Assembly (NCBI RefSeq): GCF_014947265.1
Contig: NZ_JADCNK010000021.1
Coordinates: forward strand, 1-64,000
Source of the DNA: Pedobacter sp014947265
GTDB taxonomy: Bacteria; Bacteroidota; Bacteroidia; Sphingobacteriales; Sphingobacteriaceae
DNA: 64,000 bases
Reading direction: 5' to 3'
Shown here: positions 9,354 to 17,711 of the stretch, in pieces
Layout: every line of letters begins with the position of its first letter
Position numbering within the stretch: the stretch's first letter is position 1
The notes under the pieces: model-generated
Databases searched by the model: none
Told to the model about the DNA's origin: nothing
The model's input: the letters and a program-made list of their open reading frames with translations, nothing else
Made by a program: the position numbers and the translations under genes

Positions 9354-10472
9354 TTATTTAAAAGCAGTTTTTAACTGATCAGCAGCATAAGCCTGTGCCG
9401 CTTTTGCTTCGGGTACAAGCAAAGCCATACCAAAGAACTCATGCGTAACGCCCTCATAATTCTTTGTATCCACCTTAACGCCTGCAGCTTTTAGTTTATT
9501 GGCTAACATGATGCCATCATCGTGCAAAGGATCTATTTCTGCAGTAATAATGGTTGTTGATGGAAGGCCTTTTAAATTGGCATTTATCAAAGATATTTTA
9601 GGATCTTGCGCTTCAATCATCGTGTTTAGGTATTGTTCATTAAACCAGCTCATCATTGCTTTGTTTAACGGTTTTGCATTCTGATACATTTTATAAGATT
9701 CAGTATTGATATCGGCCTGAGCAATAGGATAGATCAAAACCTCGTGTACAGGAAGCATAATATGTTTGTCTCTGGCCATAATAGATACGTTTGCCGCTAA
9801 ATTACCACCTGCACTTTCGCCAACAACTGCAATTTTTGCCGGATCGGCTTTTAAGTCTACTGCGTTTTTCACAGCCCATTCATAAGCAGTAAAAGCATCA
9901 TTGTGCGCGGTAGGGAATTTATTTTCGGGGGCTAAGCGATAAGCTACAGAAACTACAATTGCACCAACCTGCTCTGCCAAAGCCTGTGCAGATGCGTTAT
10001 AAACATCTAAATTGGCAATTACGAAACCACCACCGTGATAATAAACAATGAGTGGATATGGTCCGTTTCCTTCCTTTGGGGTGTAAATACGCAAATGGAT
10101 TTTGCCACCAGTAACATCAATATCTTTACCCATGGTATCTACCTTAGGCGCCGGCACCGTAATATTATTCTGTTTTATTAAATCCATTACGGCATCCGTT
10201 GGTGTATGGTTTTTGCGCGCATCAGCAGTGCTTAAAGTTTCTAAAGGTTTATCTCCGTAACTACTTAGTTTTTCTATAACCACCTGCATTTCCGGCTTTA
10301 TTGTTTTCCCCCATTCAGGGGCAGGACCGGCAGGTTTTAATGCTGCAGCCAGTGTTGAATCAGTCGTAGTCGAATCTGTAACGGTTGTATTTTTTATTCC
10401 ACCCGTACAGGAAGAAAGTAAAACAGCCAGCCCACAAGCAAGCGTAAAAGATTTTAAGAAATTTATCTCCAT
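9354..10472 (-). CDS. alpha/beta hydrolase, lipoprotein (HSL-type esterase)
   Basis: This 372-residue hydrolase of the hormone-sensitive-lipase group has the oxyanion motif HGGGF (146-150), nucleophile S220 in GESAGG, D314 (AEIDPLHDDG) and H344 (GVTHEF), so the triad is complete. The N-terminus is a lipoprotein signal peptide with C22 in LLSSC, which places it in the envelope. A Thr/Ser-rich linker follows the lipid anchor. Likely substrates are short acyl or carbamoyl esters, which sequence cannot narrow. It is transcribed alone and converges with ku. Confidence 0.88.
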   Translation of the reverse strand: MEINFLKSFTLACGLAVLLSSCTGGIKNTTVTDSTTTDSTLAAALKPAGPAPEWGKTIKPEMQVVIEKLSSYGDKPLETLSTADARKNHTPTDAVMDLIKQNNITVPAPKVDTMGKDIDVTGGKIHLRIYTPKEGNGPYPLIVYYHGGGFVIANLDVYNASAQALAEQVGAIVVSVAYRLAPENKFPTAHNDAFTAYEWAVKNAVDLKADPAKIAVVGESAGGNLAANVSIMARDKHIMLPVHEVLIYPIAQADINTESYKMYQNAKPLNKAMMSWFNEQYLNTMIEAQDPKISLINANLKGLPSTTIITAEIDPLHDDGIMLANKLKAAGVKVDTKNYEGVTHEFFGMALLVPEAKAAQAYAADQLKTAFK

Positions 10473-10608
10473 AGGATTGTTTATTTATAAATATTGTTTC
10501 TATAACAGTATCAGCATGATAGTGTTTGGGTTACGACACAACTTTCAGAATTTATTTAAATAGCAAACATCTTGGTGAATTATGGTGTTCTTAAATAAAA
10601 GAAATTTT

Positions 10609-10977
10609 ATGCTAACTGAAATAACAGGACTACCAGATCATATTTTTGGTGTAAGAGCTACCGGAGAAGTGACGAGCGATGATGTAAAGAGTGTTTTATT
10701 AACTGGCTTGCAAAGAACCGCTAAGCGATTTAATGAAATCAGGTATTTGCTTGTGTTAGAAACTGACGTGAAAAATTTCACGGCTGGTGCATGGGTAGAA
10801 GATGTTAAAGCTGGCTTGCAAAATTTTGCCAAATGGAAAAAAATTGCTGTAGTAAGTGCGGAAAAAGGAGTGGAGTGGTTTACTGATATTTTTACAGTAG
10901 TTACGCCGGGCAAGTCTAAAGGCTTTAAACCAGAAGAAATAGAAGAAGCAAAAGCCTGGCTCAACGCCGAAGATTAA
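10609..10977 (+). CDS. SpoIIAA-like STAS domain protein
   Basis: A small cytoplasmic protein of 122 residues from the chosen ATG. The pattern (LTEITGLPDHIFGVRATGEVTSDDV start, then alternating strands and helices ending EEIEEAKAWL) matches the SpoIIAA-like/DUF3478 group. The frame is open from an ATG nine codons upstream (10582), but the family normally begins near the chosen Met. Function is unknown; members are often found with stress genes. It is followed by a 46-codon Lys-rich ORF and an MscS channel on the same strand. Confidence 0.65.
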   Translation: MLTEITGLPDHIFGVRATGEVTSDDVKSVLLTGLQRTAKRFNEIRYLLVLETDVKNFTAGAWVEDVKAGLQNFAKWKKIAVVSAEKGVEWFTDIFTVVTPGKSKGFKPEEIEEAKAWLNAED

Positions 10978-10994
10978 TTATTAAAGAACAGAAT

Positions 10995-11135
10995 ATGAAA
11001 AATGCTAAAACAGCGGCAGAAAGTAGCAAGGCTACTGCACCGAAAAATACAAAAGCTAAAGGAGCTGAGGAAAAAGTAACATCAGCCAAAGATGCAAAGA
11101 AAGTAGATATAACTAAAGACAAGCTAGTTAAGTAA
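10995..11135 (+). CDS. small Lys/Ala-rich protein
   Basis: The frame encodes 46 residues, about a third Lys and a quarter Ala, with no hydrophobic core. It starts with ATG 17 bp after the SpoIIAA-like gene and stops 25 bp before mscS, so it looks like a member of that operon. Such tails resemble histone H1-like or disordered nucleic-acid-binding peptides. No family is recognised. Coding status rests on clean spacing and composition only. Confidence 0.5.
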   Translation: MKNAKTAAESSKATAPKNTKAKGAEEKVTSAKDAKKVDITKDKLVK

Positions 11136-11160
11136 TAATGAGATACAAGAGAATATTAAT

Positions 11161-11967
11161 ATGAAGATTGATGCCGGTAATGTTGACCTTTTTTATGATA
11201 AAGCCTACGATTGGATAATTGATAAAGGGCCATCTGTAATTTTAGGTATTGTGTTGCTTATTTTAGGCTTGTGGTTAATTAAGTTACTGGGAAAATGGAT
11301 GCAGGGTGGTATGCACCGCAAAGATATAAATCCATCATTGCGACCTTTTCTAACGAGCTTAATACTGATTACCTTAAGAATTTTATTAGTACTTACGGTA
11401 ATGCAGATTATTGGCATTCAGCTTACTTTTTTAACCGTACTTATAGGTGGTATCGGAGTTGCGGCAGGTTTAGCTTTATCAGGTACCCTGCAAAATTTTG
11501 CCAGTGGAGTATTGATTTTACTATTAAAACCTTTTGTTGTAGGGGATAATATTATTGCACAAGGCCAGGAAGGAACAGTAACCTCAATCCAGATATTTTA
11601 CACCATAGTTAAAACCTTTGATAATAGAACAGTAGTTATTCCAAATAGTAAATTATCAAATGAAGTGATTATCAATATTAGCAGAGAGGGGATTAGAAGA
11701 TTGGATATTGAAATTAAATTTAGTTATGGGATCGATTATGAAAAAGTTGTTTCTATTTTCAATAAAACTGTAGATGAATTTAGTCCTTGTTTAAAAACAC
11801 CCGAACGAAGAATAGGCGTGTCTGCTTTAGAAGATAGTGGTTATAGAGCAAATATAAATGTTTGGGTCAATGCACACGGATTTACTGATACTAAATTCTC
11901 TTTTCTGGAAGTATTAATGAAAAACCTAAAACTTGGGGGAATAAAGTTACCTGGTATGCCTGAGTAA
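11161..11967 (+). CDS. MscS-family mechanosensitive channel
   Basis: This 268-residue protein has three predicted helices (about 20-40, 60-80 and 85-110), with the pore helix rich in Gly/Ala (GGIGVAAGLALSGTLQNFASGV) as in MscS TM3. The beta domain follows (KPFVVGDNIIAQGQEGTVTSIQIFYT...VVIPNSKLSNEVIINIS). The channel opens under membrane tension and vents solutes during hypo-osmotic shock. It is at the small end of the family, with no extra N-terminal helices. It ends 4 bp before the convergent response regulator. Confidence 0.92.
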   Translation: MKIDAGNVDLFYDKAYDWIIDKGPSVILGIVLLILGLWLIKLLGKWMQGGMHRKDINPSLRPFLTSLILITLRILLVLTVMQIIGIQLTFLTVLIGGIGVAAGLALSGTLQNFASGVLILLLKPFVVGDNIIAQGQEGTVTSIQIFYTIVKTFDNRTVVIPNSKLSNEVIINISREGIRRLDIEIKFSYGIDYEKVVSIFNKTVDEFSPCLKTPERRIGVSALEDSGYRANINVWVNAHGFTDTKFSFLEVLMKNLKLGGIKLPGMPE

Positions 11968-11971
11968 AAGC

Positions 11972-12340
11972 TTATTTTCTCAGTAAAGCATAAATCTTAT
12001 CCATCAATTCGTCAATGTTAAAAGGCTTGGCCATAAAATCATCTGCTTCTATACCATCTAATGAATAGTTGTTTGCATTATAACGGGCAGAAATCATTAA
12101 TACAGGAATATGATTTGTAGTATCAGTCTCTTTTAATTCTTTTAAAAGTACCCTTCCATCAACATCAGGGAGCATAATATCCATAATTATTACATCCGGA
12201 TTAAATTCCTGAACATGATTGATAAAGTTAGCACCTTTGTTTAGCCCATCAACATTAAAAGCTTCGCTTTCCAAAATAAGAGTTATAACATCAAGGATCG
12301 CATGGTTATCTTCAATAACCAAAATATTTTTCTTTGCCAA
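11972..12340 (-). CDS. single-domain response regulator
   Basis: This 122-residue CheY-like receiver has the acidic pair E10/D11, phosphoacceptor D54 (IIMDIMLPD), S84/A85 and K105 (MAKPF). No output domain is present, so it acts by protein-protein contact or as a phosphate relay or sink. It is divergent from the bacteriophytochrome gene 142 bp away, and both have TATATTTG -7 elements, so it may receive signals from that kinase (inference). Confidence 0.88.
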   Translation of the reverse strand: MAKKNILVIEDNHAILDVITLILESEAFNVDGLNKGANFINHVQEFNPDVIIMDIMLPDVDGRVLLKELKETDTTNHIPVLMISARYNANNYSLDGIEADDFMAKPFNIDELMDKIYALLRK

Positions 12341-12366
12341 GTTTGAATGATTTTTTTAAATTCAAA

Positions 12367-12395
12367 CAAATATATAATAAAAAACAAATCTCAAA
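12367..12395 (-). promoter_or_regulatory. Bacteroidota-type promoter of the receiver gene
   Basis: Read on the minus strand: a TTTG box at 12395-12392, 17 bp, then TATATTTG at 12374-12367. This fits the TTG...TAnnTTTG consensus of Bacteroidota primary sigma factor, 26 bp before the start codon. Confidence 0.5.
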
Positions 12396-12436
12396 TCCGA
12401 ATTTATCAAATTATAGACATTCTAAAATATACGCTT

Positions 12437-12444
12437 TATATTTG
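12437..12444 (+). promoter_or_regulatory. -7 element of the phytochrome gene
   Basis: TATATTTG is an exact TAnnTTTG match 38 bp before the ATG. A clear -33 box is not visible at the expected distance. Confidence 0.4.
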
Positions 12445-12482
12445 TTAATTCGTAAGATTAAATATGCTGCAAAAAAATACAT

Positions 12483-14696
12483 ATGACTAAATTTTCTGTA
12501 GACTTAACCAATTGTGATAAAGAGCCCATTCACATACCGGGCAAAATTCAATCACATGGTTTCCTCGTGGCTGTTGATAAGAACAGTTCAACCATTACTT
12601 ATTTGAGTGAAAATACAGGAGATTTCTTAAAAGAACCAGCCAGGAACTTATTAAATAAACCACTGTCTGAGATAAATCATTTTATTAAACAACAAGATTC
12701 TGCGTTTAACATTGAAGACTTGCTTAAACTGGGTATTATCCGTAAAAGTTTTGATGCCATTAGTCCACATCCTTTGGAGATTAACGGACTTCCATTTTAC
12801 CTCATTATTTCTTCGTCAAAAAACGACTGGTTATTAGAATTTGAACCCGTTACGCTGCAGTTCGACATTCAAAGTTCAATTGGCCGTTCGGCTTCATCTA
12901 TGCTCCAGGGTAAAAATATTTCGGCCTTATTAAAGGGAGCAGCCAAAGAAGTAAAAAGATTGATCAATTACGACCGTATTATGGTTTACAAGTTTTTAGA
13001 GGATGGACATGGCGAAGTAGTTGCAGAAGAAAAAGAAGAAATGTTAGAGTCCTTTTTTGGCTTGCATTATCCCGCATCAGATATTCCGAAACAAGCACGA
13101 GAGCTATATAAACTGAATTTAACCAGACTAATTGCTGATGTAAACGTAGCCGATTCACCCATTATTACCTTCAAAGAAAACGAAGCACTAGATTTAACGA
13201 ATGGAGGTTTACGGGCAGTATCGCCCATACACATTCAATATTTAAAGAACATGGGTGTGCAATCCAGTTTTAGCATATCCCTGATTTCTCATGGTGAGCT
13301 TTGGGGTTTAATTGCCTGCCATAATTATAGCCCTAAATTTATTGATTATAAAGCTAGAGAAGGCGCTAAGCTAATCGGCCAAATTCTTTCTTCAGCTTTG
13401 GAATACCGCCAGGAAGAAGAAGATGCAAAAATTATTGAGCAATTTAAAAGTACGGCGAATATCCTGTCTGAGCATTTAACACGCGATAAATATTTAATTG
13501 AGGCTATAACCACCCACAAACGGACTATTTTAGATGCGACCAAAGCATCCGGAGTTGCTGTCATTTTTGAAAATGAACTCAAAACCATTGGAAATGTACC
13601 ATTAGAAGAAGATATAAGGGAACTTGCTGAATGGTTGAGAACGACCAACGATGAGTCGATATATTATACCCATCGGTTGTCTGAAATCTATTCTCCGGCT
13701 AAAAAATATAAGTCAATCGCATCTGGCGTTCTTTCTTGTCTGATAAATAAAGAACTGGGCGAAATGATCATTTGGTTTAAACCCGAAATAATTACCGATG
13801 TAAATTGGGCTGGAAATCCGGATAAATCCGTAGTTGAATCAGAAAATGGTTTAATGAGCCTGTCTCCACGCAAATCTTTCGAAATCTGGTCGGAGGTAGT
13901 TAATAATACCTCTGAAAAATGGATGGCTGAAGAAGTTGCCTCTGTGTTGAGGATACGCGAAATTATCATTGCCGATATTAATAAAAAGGCGAATGAAATC
14001 AGAGCACTTAATGAGAAGCTGCAGGCCGCTTATGAAGAACTGGATACGTTTAGTTATACCATATCTCATGATCTGAGAACTCCGCTTACCTCGATTAAAA
14101 CCTATACAGAGCTAATGCTTAAAAACAAAAGTATAGATGAGGGAGGTAAAAAAATGTTAAGCAGGATTTTGGTTGGTGCTGATAAAATGAACTTGTTGAT
14201 TAAGGAGATTTTAAATTTAGCAAGAGTTGGCCGTTCTGAGATTCATTTTGAAACCGTAAATATGGAATCTTTGCTTAAAGACATCAAAAACGAGGTATGG
14301 TCGGCCTATAAAGCAGATCAGTCAGTGTTAATTTTAGGACAACTTCCTAACATCAAAGGAGATAAAACCATGATTACGCAGGTTTTTACAAATCTGATTG
14401 GAAATGCTGTAAAGTACTCTGCTATGGTTGAGCAACCCAAAATTGAAGTTTCTGCGTATATAGACGAAGGGGAGATTATCTATTCGGTTAAAGACAATGG
14501 TATAGGAATTGATAATCGTTATTATGACAGGGTTTTTGAGCTTTTTAAACGTATGGATAATGTGAAGGAGATTGAAGGATCAGGAGTGGGCCTGGCTATT
14601 GTAAAAAGGATTGTAGAAAAACATCATGGCAGAGTTTGGTTTGAGAGTAAGTTAAATGTAGGATCGACCTTTTTTGTAGCTTTTAAAAACAGATAA
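12483..14696 (+). CDS. bacteriophytochrome histidine kinase
   Basis: This 737-residue red/far-red photoreceptor kinase has an N-terminal PAS domain with C11 in NCDKEPIHIPGKIQSHG, matching the biliverdin-attaching cysteine of BphPs. The GAF domain contains PASDIP (197-202) and the chromophore-contacting H250 and H280, and the PHY domain contains the tongue motif PRKSF (462-466). These are followed by HisKA with H529 (SYTISHDLRTPLTS) and HATPase (NLIGNAVKYS, DNGIGI, GSGVGLAIV). All bilin-binding hallmarks are present, so it should bind biliverdin and autophosphorylate in a light-dependent way. A response regulator begins at the very next base after the stop, and a heme oxygenase lies downstream. 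Confidence 0.95.
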   Translation: MTKFSVDLTNCDKEPIHIPGKIQSHGFLVAVDKNSSTITYLSENTGDFLKEPARNLLNKPLSEINHFIKQQDSAFNIEDLLKLGIIRKSFDAISPHPLEINGLPFYLIISSSKNDWLLEFEPVTLQFDIQSSIGRSASSMLQGKNISALLKGAAKEVKRLINYDRIMVYKFLEDGHGEVVAEEKEEMLESFFGLHYPASDIPKQARELYKLNLTRLIADVNVADSPIITFKENEALDLTNGGLRAVSPIHIQYLKNMGVQSSFSISLISHGELWGLIACHNYSPKFIDYKAREGAKLIGQILSSALEYRQEEEDAKIIEQFKSTANILSEHLTRDKYLIEAITTHKRTILDATKASGVAVIFENELKTIGNVPLEEDIRELAEWLRTTNDESIYYTHRLSEIYSPAKKYKSIASGVLSCLINKELGEMIIWFKPEIITDVNWAGNPDKSVVESENGLMSLSPRKSFEIWSEVVNNTSEKWMAEEVASVLRIREIIIADINKKANEIRALNEKLQAAYEELDTFSYTISHDLRTPLTSIKTYTELMLKNKSIDEGGKKMLSRILVGADKMNLLIKEILNLARVGRSEIHFETVNMESLLKDIKNEVWSAYKADQSVLILGQLPNIKGDKTMITQVFTNLIGNAVKYSAMVEQPKIEVSAYIDEGEIIYSVKDNGIGIDNRYYDRVFELFKRMDNVKEIEGSGVGLAIVKRIVEKHHGRVWFESKLNVGSTFFVAFKNR

Positions 14697-15116
14697 ATGA
14701 AAACACCAGATATATTTTATGTTGAGGATGATATAGATTATGCTTTTTTTATGCAAAGTGCTGTACAGGAAGTTAAGGATACACTGAATTTAACGATAGT
14801 TGAAGATGGGGTAGAAGCATTGAAAAAACTTCAGGGTTTTGCAGAAAATAAAACCAAACCTAAATTAATTTTGCTCGATTTGAATTTACCAGGCTTATCT
14901 GGTTTGGATTTACTAAAATTTATACGGGATATTCCCTATCTTAAATCCATACCCGTAATCTTGTTTTCGACATCCGATAATCCGGACGATGTTAAGGCCT
15001 CAATCGAATTTGGCGCGAATGCATACCTTACCAAACCCGACGGTTACGATAACTTAGTTAAATGTGTACATTCCGTACACGACTTTTGGTTTAACCAACA
15101 TTTAAAATTAAATTAA
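14697..15116 (+). CDS. Rcp1-like response regulator
   Basis: A 139-residue receiver-only protein with D11/D12, D61 (ILLDLNLPG), S91 (LFSTSD) and K113 (LTKPD). Its length and the NPDDV segment fit the Rcp1 group that partners phytochrome kinases. The ATG directly abuts the TAA of the phytochrome gene, so translation is probably coupled. It is the obvious phosphate acceptor for the upstream kinase; its output is unknown since no effector domain is attached. Confidence 0.9.
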   Translation: MKTPDIFYVEDDIDYAFFMQSAVQEVKDTLNLTIVEDGVEALKKLQGFAENKTKPKLILLDLNLPGLSGLDLLKFIRDIPYLKSIPVILFSTSDNPDDVKASIEFGANAYLTKPDGYDNLVKCVHSVHDFWFNQHLKLN

Positions 15117-15138
15117 AATTGAATAAAAAATATGGATA

Positions 15139-15166
15139 GATTCGGGCATTAGTCCGAATCTTTTTT
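15139..15166 (+). terminator. hairpin between regulator and heme oxygenase
   Basis: GATTCGG (15139-15145) pairs with CCGAATC (15154-15160) and is followed by six T. It lies between the regulator and the heme oxygenase gene, so the latter may depend on read-through or on its own promoter. Confidence 0.7.
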
Positions 15167-15188
15167 ATTTTATAATAAACTCCCAAAT

Positions 15189-15773
15189 ATGATTTCCAAT
15201 TTATTGAGAACCGAAACTGCACAAAATCATAAAACATTAGAATCGCTGATGTTCGTTAATGAGATTATGAACAATACGTTAAGTACCGATCAGTATAAAA
15301 AGTTGTTAACTATTAATTATATCATTCACCAGAAATTAGAAAATACACTCGCAAATAGTTTAGACTCAACTATTGCTGAGCAATTGGGGATGAAGGACCG
15401 GTTAAAGCTGGGCGCTTTAGAACAAGACCTAAATTACTGGAATATCAGCACCTTAACCTTGCCAGAGTTAAGTTTTGAATTGTTTATTCCGGAAAAAAAT
15501 ATTGCAGAAGTTTTAGGTGCATTATATGTGCTGGAAGGGGCAACATTGGGCGGTAACGTCATTAAAAGGCATCTTTTAGCCAATCCTAATTTTAAAAACC
15601 ACGAGGATGGCCTAAATTATTATGGCGTTTACGGGGAAGGGCTGAGCGCAAATTGGAAAATATTTCTTTCTGTATTAAATGAGCATGTTACTGAGGCAGA
15701 TTATGAACGCTGTGTAAATAGTGCCAACTTTACCTTTAATAACCTGATTAAGCTCTCTGAGCAAATTGCATAA
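15189..15773 (+). CDS. biliverdin-producing heme oxygenase
   Basis: This 194-residue all-helical protein of the bacterial heme oxygenase (BphO/HugZ-unlike) group has proximal histidine H14 in TAQNHKTLE and the Gly-rich distal helix LEGATLGGNVIKRHL (115-129). It opens heme to biliverdin, CO and iron using reductant. Its place 72 bp behind the phytochrome/regulator pair says its job is chromophore supply, though an iron-release role is also possible because heme uptake genes follow 1 kb downstream. Confidence 0.9.
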   Translation: MISNLLRTETAQNHKTLESLMFVNEIMNNTLSTDQYKKLLTINYIIHQKLENTLANSLDSTIAEQLGMKDRLKLGALEQDLNYWNISTLTLPELSFELFIPEKNIAEVLGALYVLEGATLGGNVIKRHLLANPNFKNHEDGLNYYGVYGEGLSANWKIFLSVLNEHVTEADYERCVNSANFTFNNLIKLSEQIA

Positions 15774-15955
15774 GTGCTAATATTTTATCTTCGGATTGTA
15801 AAAATGTGGCTGCAATAAGTGTAAAGGCATTTTTTTGATTGTGAAAATGTGCAAAACTTATTGCAAATAAATATTTGCTTTCTGTTGTTAATTCAAGGTA
15901 AATATGTATTATTGAAAAAAATAAATTTTTTAAACCCTAAAAACATCAATTAGCG

Positions 15956-16135
15956 ATGGAAAAATTCTCAAAAGTTAAAGCTGCTGTTGCTGCTATTGAA
16001 GCAGATGTAGAAAAATTTTATAATGCTGGCAACGCAGCTGCTGGTACTCGTGTGCGTAAAGCAATGCAAGATCTTAAAGTTTTAGCACAAGAAATCCGTG
16101 CAGAAGTAACTGACAAGAAAAACTCTGGAAAATAA
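15956..16135 (+). CDS. small histone H1-like protein
   Basis: A 59-residue, Ala/Lys-rich, helical protein (starts MEKFSKVKAAVAAIEADVEK) of the Bacteroidota histone H1/Hc1-like family, too short for the usual ORF cut-off. Family members bind DNA and may compact the nucleoid. It ends with KKNSGK and is followed by a strong terminator 20 bp on, so it forms a single-gene unit. Confidence 0.75.
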   Translation: MEKFSKVKAAVAAIEADVEKFYNAGNAAAGTRVRKAMQDLKVLAQEIRAEVTDKKNSGK

Positions 16136-16154
16136 TATTTCGCGAGTATGAAAC

Positions 16155-16186
16155 AAAAAGGGTTCTGGTATGCCAGGCCCCTTTTT
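16155..16186 (+). terminator. terminator of the H1-like gene
   Basis: AAAAAGGG..CTGG, loop TATG, CCAG.CCCCTTTTT: a near-perfect GC-rich stem flanked by A and T runs, 20 bp after the stop codon. Confidence 0.88.
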
Positions 16187-16204
16187 GCGTTTATAGCATT
16201 CGTT

Positions 16205-16252
16205 AGACTTACGAAGTTTAACCGTAATATGCATGTCAAACTTCGTAAGTCT
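16205..16252. repeat. 15-bp perfect inverted repeat
   Basis: AGACTTACGAAGTTT (16205-16219) is repeated in inverted form at 16238-16252 around an 18-nt spacer. It is a dispersed palindrome or a second hairpin behind the H1-like gene. Confidence 0.8.
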
Positions 16253-16274
16253 GCAGCTTCGCACATCTTCACCC

Positions 16275-16470
16275 TGAGGGATAATTTATTTTATAAAAAT
16301 CAATATATTGAACAGAGGGTTCTATTGCTATGTTCCGGCGAGGAATCGTCATTGCGAGAAGGCTTTTTCAGCCGACGAAGCAATCTTACAACTATCGCTA
16401 ACAGCTTGCGCTTTAAGATTGCTTCGTGCCTCGCAATGACGACCTTTTTTTGGAGTCTGTCAATGGTAGC
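16275..16470 (-). repeat. long CGTCATTGCGAG repeat, copy B
   Basis: Inverted copy of the element at 1628-1830 and 49882-50081. It runs from TGAGGGATAATTTATTTTATAAAA to CTGTCAATGGTAGC and contains the same central long hairpin. It also shares the 'TTGCTATGTTCCGG' arm with copy C. Confidence 0.9.
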
Positions 16471-16564
16471 TTGTTTCAGAGTCTTAATGAGAGTTACGGT
16501 ATAGATGCTGCAATAAATCCGATAGCTATCTGATCAGCATGACGCCCATAAATTAATAACACCT

Positions 16565-16599
16565 GTAAAAAGATAAAGCTCCCCATCGCGGAGAGCTTT
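16565..16599 (-). terminator. terminator of hmuY-like gene
   Basis: On the minus strand AAAGCTC pairs with GAGCTTT around a GC-rich loop and is followed by ATCTTTTT. It lies about 45 bp beyond the stop of the lipoprotein gene. Confidence 0.65.
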
Positions 16600-16642
16600 T
16601 ATCCAACTAACAAAACATATTTTTATTAAGCCTTAGCTTATA

Positions 16643-17686
16643 TTATCCTTTCTTAATTAGTTTGTATTCGATTACTGGTTTGCCACGCTCACCACCATCA
16701 CCAGATATATAACTGTTGAATTTTAGTTTATATACGTTACTTGCGCCATCTTTAATCACATAAAAAACATCGGCTTTAACGCCACCACCAACACCGGCCT
16801 GGCTAGGAGAGGTTCTCCATGAAGAGCCGATTACATCTCTTGATGCAGAAAAGGTTAGGCCAGCAATGTCTGACTCCATAAATGAAGCGTAAGCTTTGGT
16901 TGTTGTTGAAATTTTTGCAGCGGTTACATTCCCAAGGTTGTTAATTGCAACATAATCCTGAAACCAATAAGGAGAACCCAATCCTGAATTGTAAGTACTG
17001 TAACTCCATGAAATATCCCACGCAGCTTTAACTGGCTCAGCCTGTACAATTTTATTGTTTTCAAGAGATACAAATACCAGATTGTGATCTGAGCTTTTTG
17101 GTACATCCAGGGTTTTTATAGCAGTTTCGTTTAATCTTGCGTATTGGATTTTATAACCAGTGCTATTTCTGATAACTTTAATTTTAAACCATTTATCTTT
17201 ATCCTTATTTCCTTCAAAACTTAGCAGATAAACTTTGTTCTCAACATCCGCGGCACTAACTTCAGCGAAAGCAGTTTTGGTTATGTCGCCGTCCCAATAA
17301 TCTACCAGGGATACTGTCAGCGGATTTGTTATATCATGATTTAATTCTACCATAGTACCGGGATCAGCCAAAGTAACGGCTGTAATATCAGTTTTAGATG
17401 TTGCAGTTGCTGTTGTTTGATAAGAAGGATTAAGCACCACTCTAAATTTGCTATCAGAGGTTAATCCAATATTGAAACTTTTTCTATCTATAGGAGTTTG
17501 TTTGTCAGCGCTGAAATCTACATACACGATATTAGTATAATTTGATTCTGCTGTTTTGCCATTTAATGTTAACGTACTTCCATCAGAAGGTGGAGCAATA
17601 AAAATGGGTTCATCGGTATCTTTTTTACAAGCCGTAAATGTTATAGCCAGAAAAGCCACGGCAATCATTGAGTTAAGTTTATTCAT
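16643..17686 (-). CDS. HmuY-family heme-binding lipoprotein
   Basis: This 347-residue lipoprotein has a signal peptide with C20 in TFTACKK. The body has the HmuY-family layout: an N-terminal Thr/Ser segment, VDFSADKQTPIDRKSFNIGL, and a C-terminal half with AAWDISWSYSTY...YWFQDYVAINN and SSWRTSP...KADVFYVIKDG. HmuY proteins capture heme at the cell surface and pass it to a TonB receptor. Here the receptor gene lies 25 bp upstream in the same direction, supporting that role. The exact heme ligands cannot be assigned by eye. Confidence 0.72.
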   Translation of the reverse strand: MNKLNSMIAVAFLAITFTACKKDTDEPIFIAPPSDGSTLTLNGKTAESNYTNIVYVDFSADKQTPIDRKSFNIGLTSDSKFRVVLNPSYQTTATATSKTDITAVTLADPGTMVELNHDITNPLTVSLVDYWDGDITKTAFAEVSAADVENKVYLLSFEGNKDKDKWFKIKVIRNSTGYKIQYARLNETAIKTLDVPKSSDHNLVFVSLENNKIVQAEPVKAAWDISWSYSTYNSGLGSPYWFQDYVAINNLGNVTAAKISTTTKAYASFMESDIAGLTFSASRDVIGSSWRTSPSQAGVGGGVKADVFYVIKDGASNVYKLKFNSYISGDGGERGKPVIEYKLIKKG

Positions 17687-17711
17687 CTTGTTTTAATTAT
17701 GTTATTTATTG

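Larger units (their letters stand above)
16136..16642. other. intergenic region with terminators and repeats
   Basis: No gene. The order is terminator, 15-bp inverted repeat at 16205-16252, inverted copy of the long CGTCATTGCGAG repeat, then the terminator of the minus-strand hmuY-like gene. A 118-codon frame at 16148-16504 is an artefact of the repeat. Confidence 0.7.

Noticed and set aside
16148..16504. 118-codon plus-strand ORF
   Set aside because: Spans a terminator, an inverted repeat and long repeat copy B.
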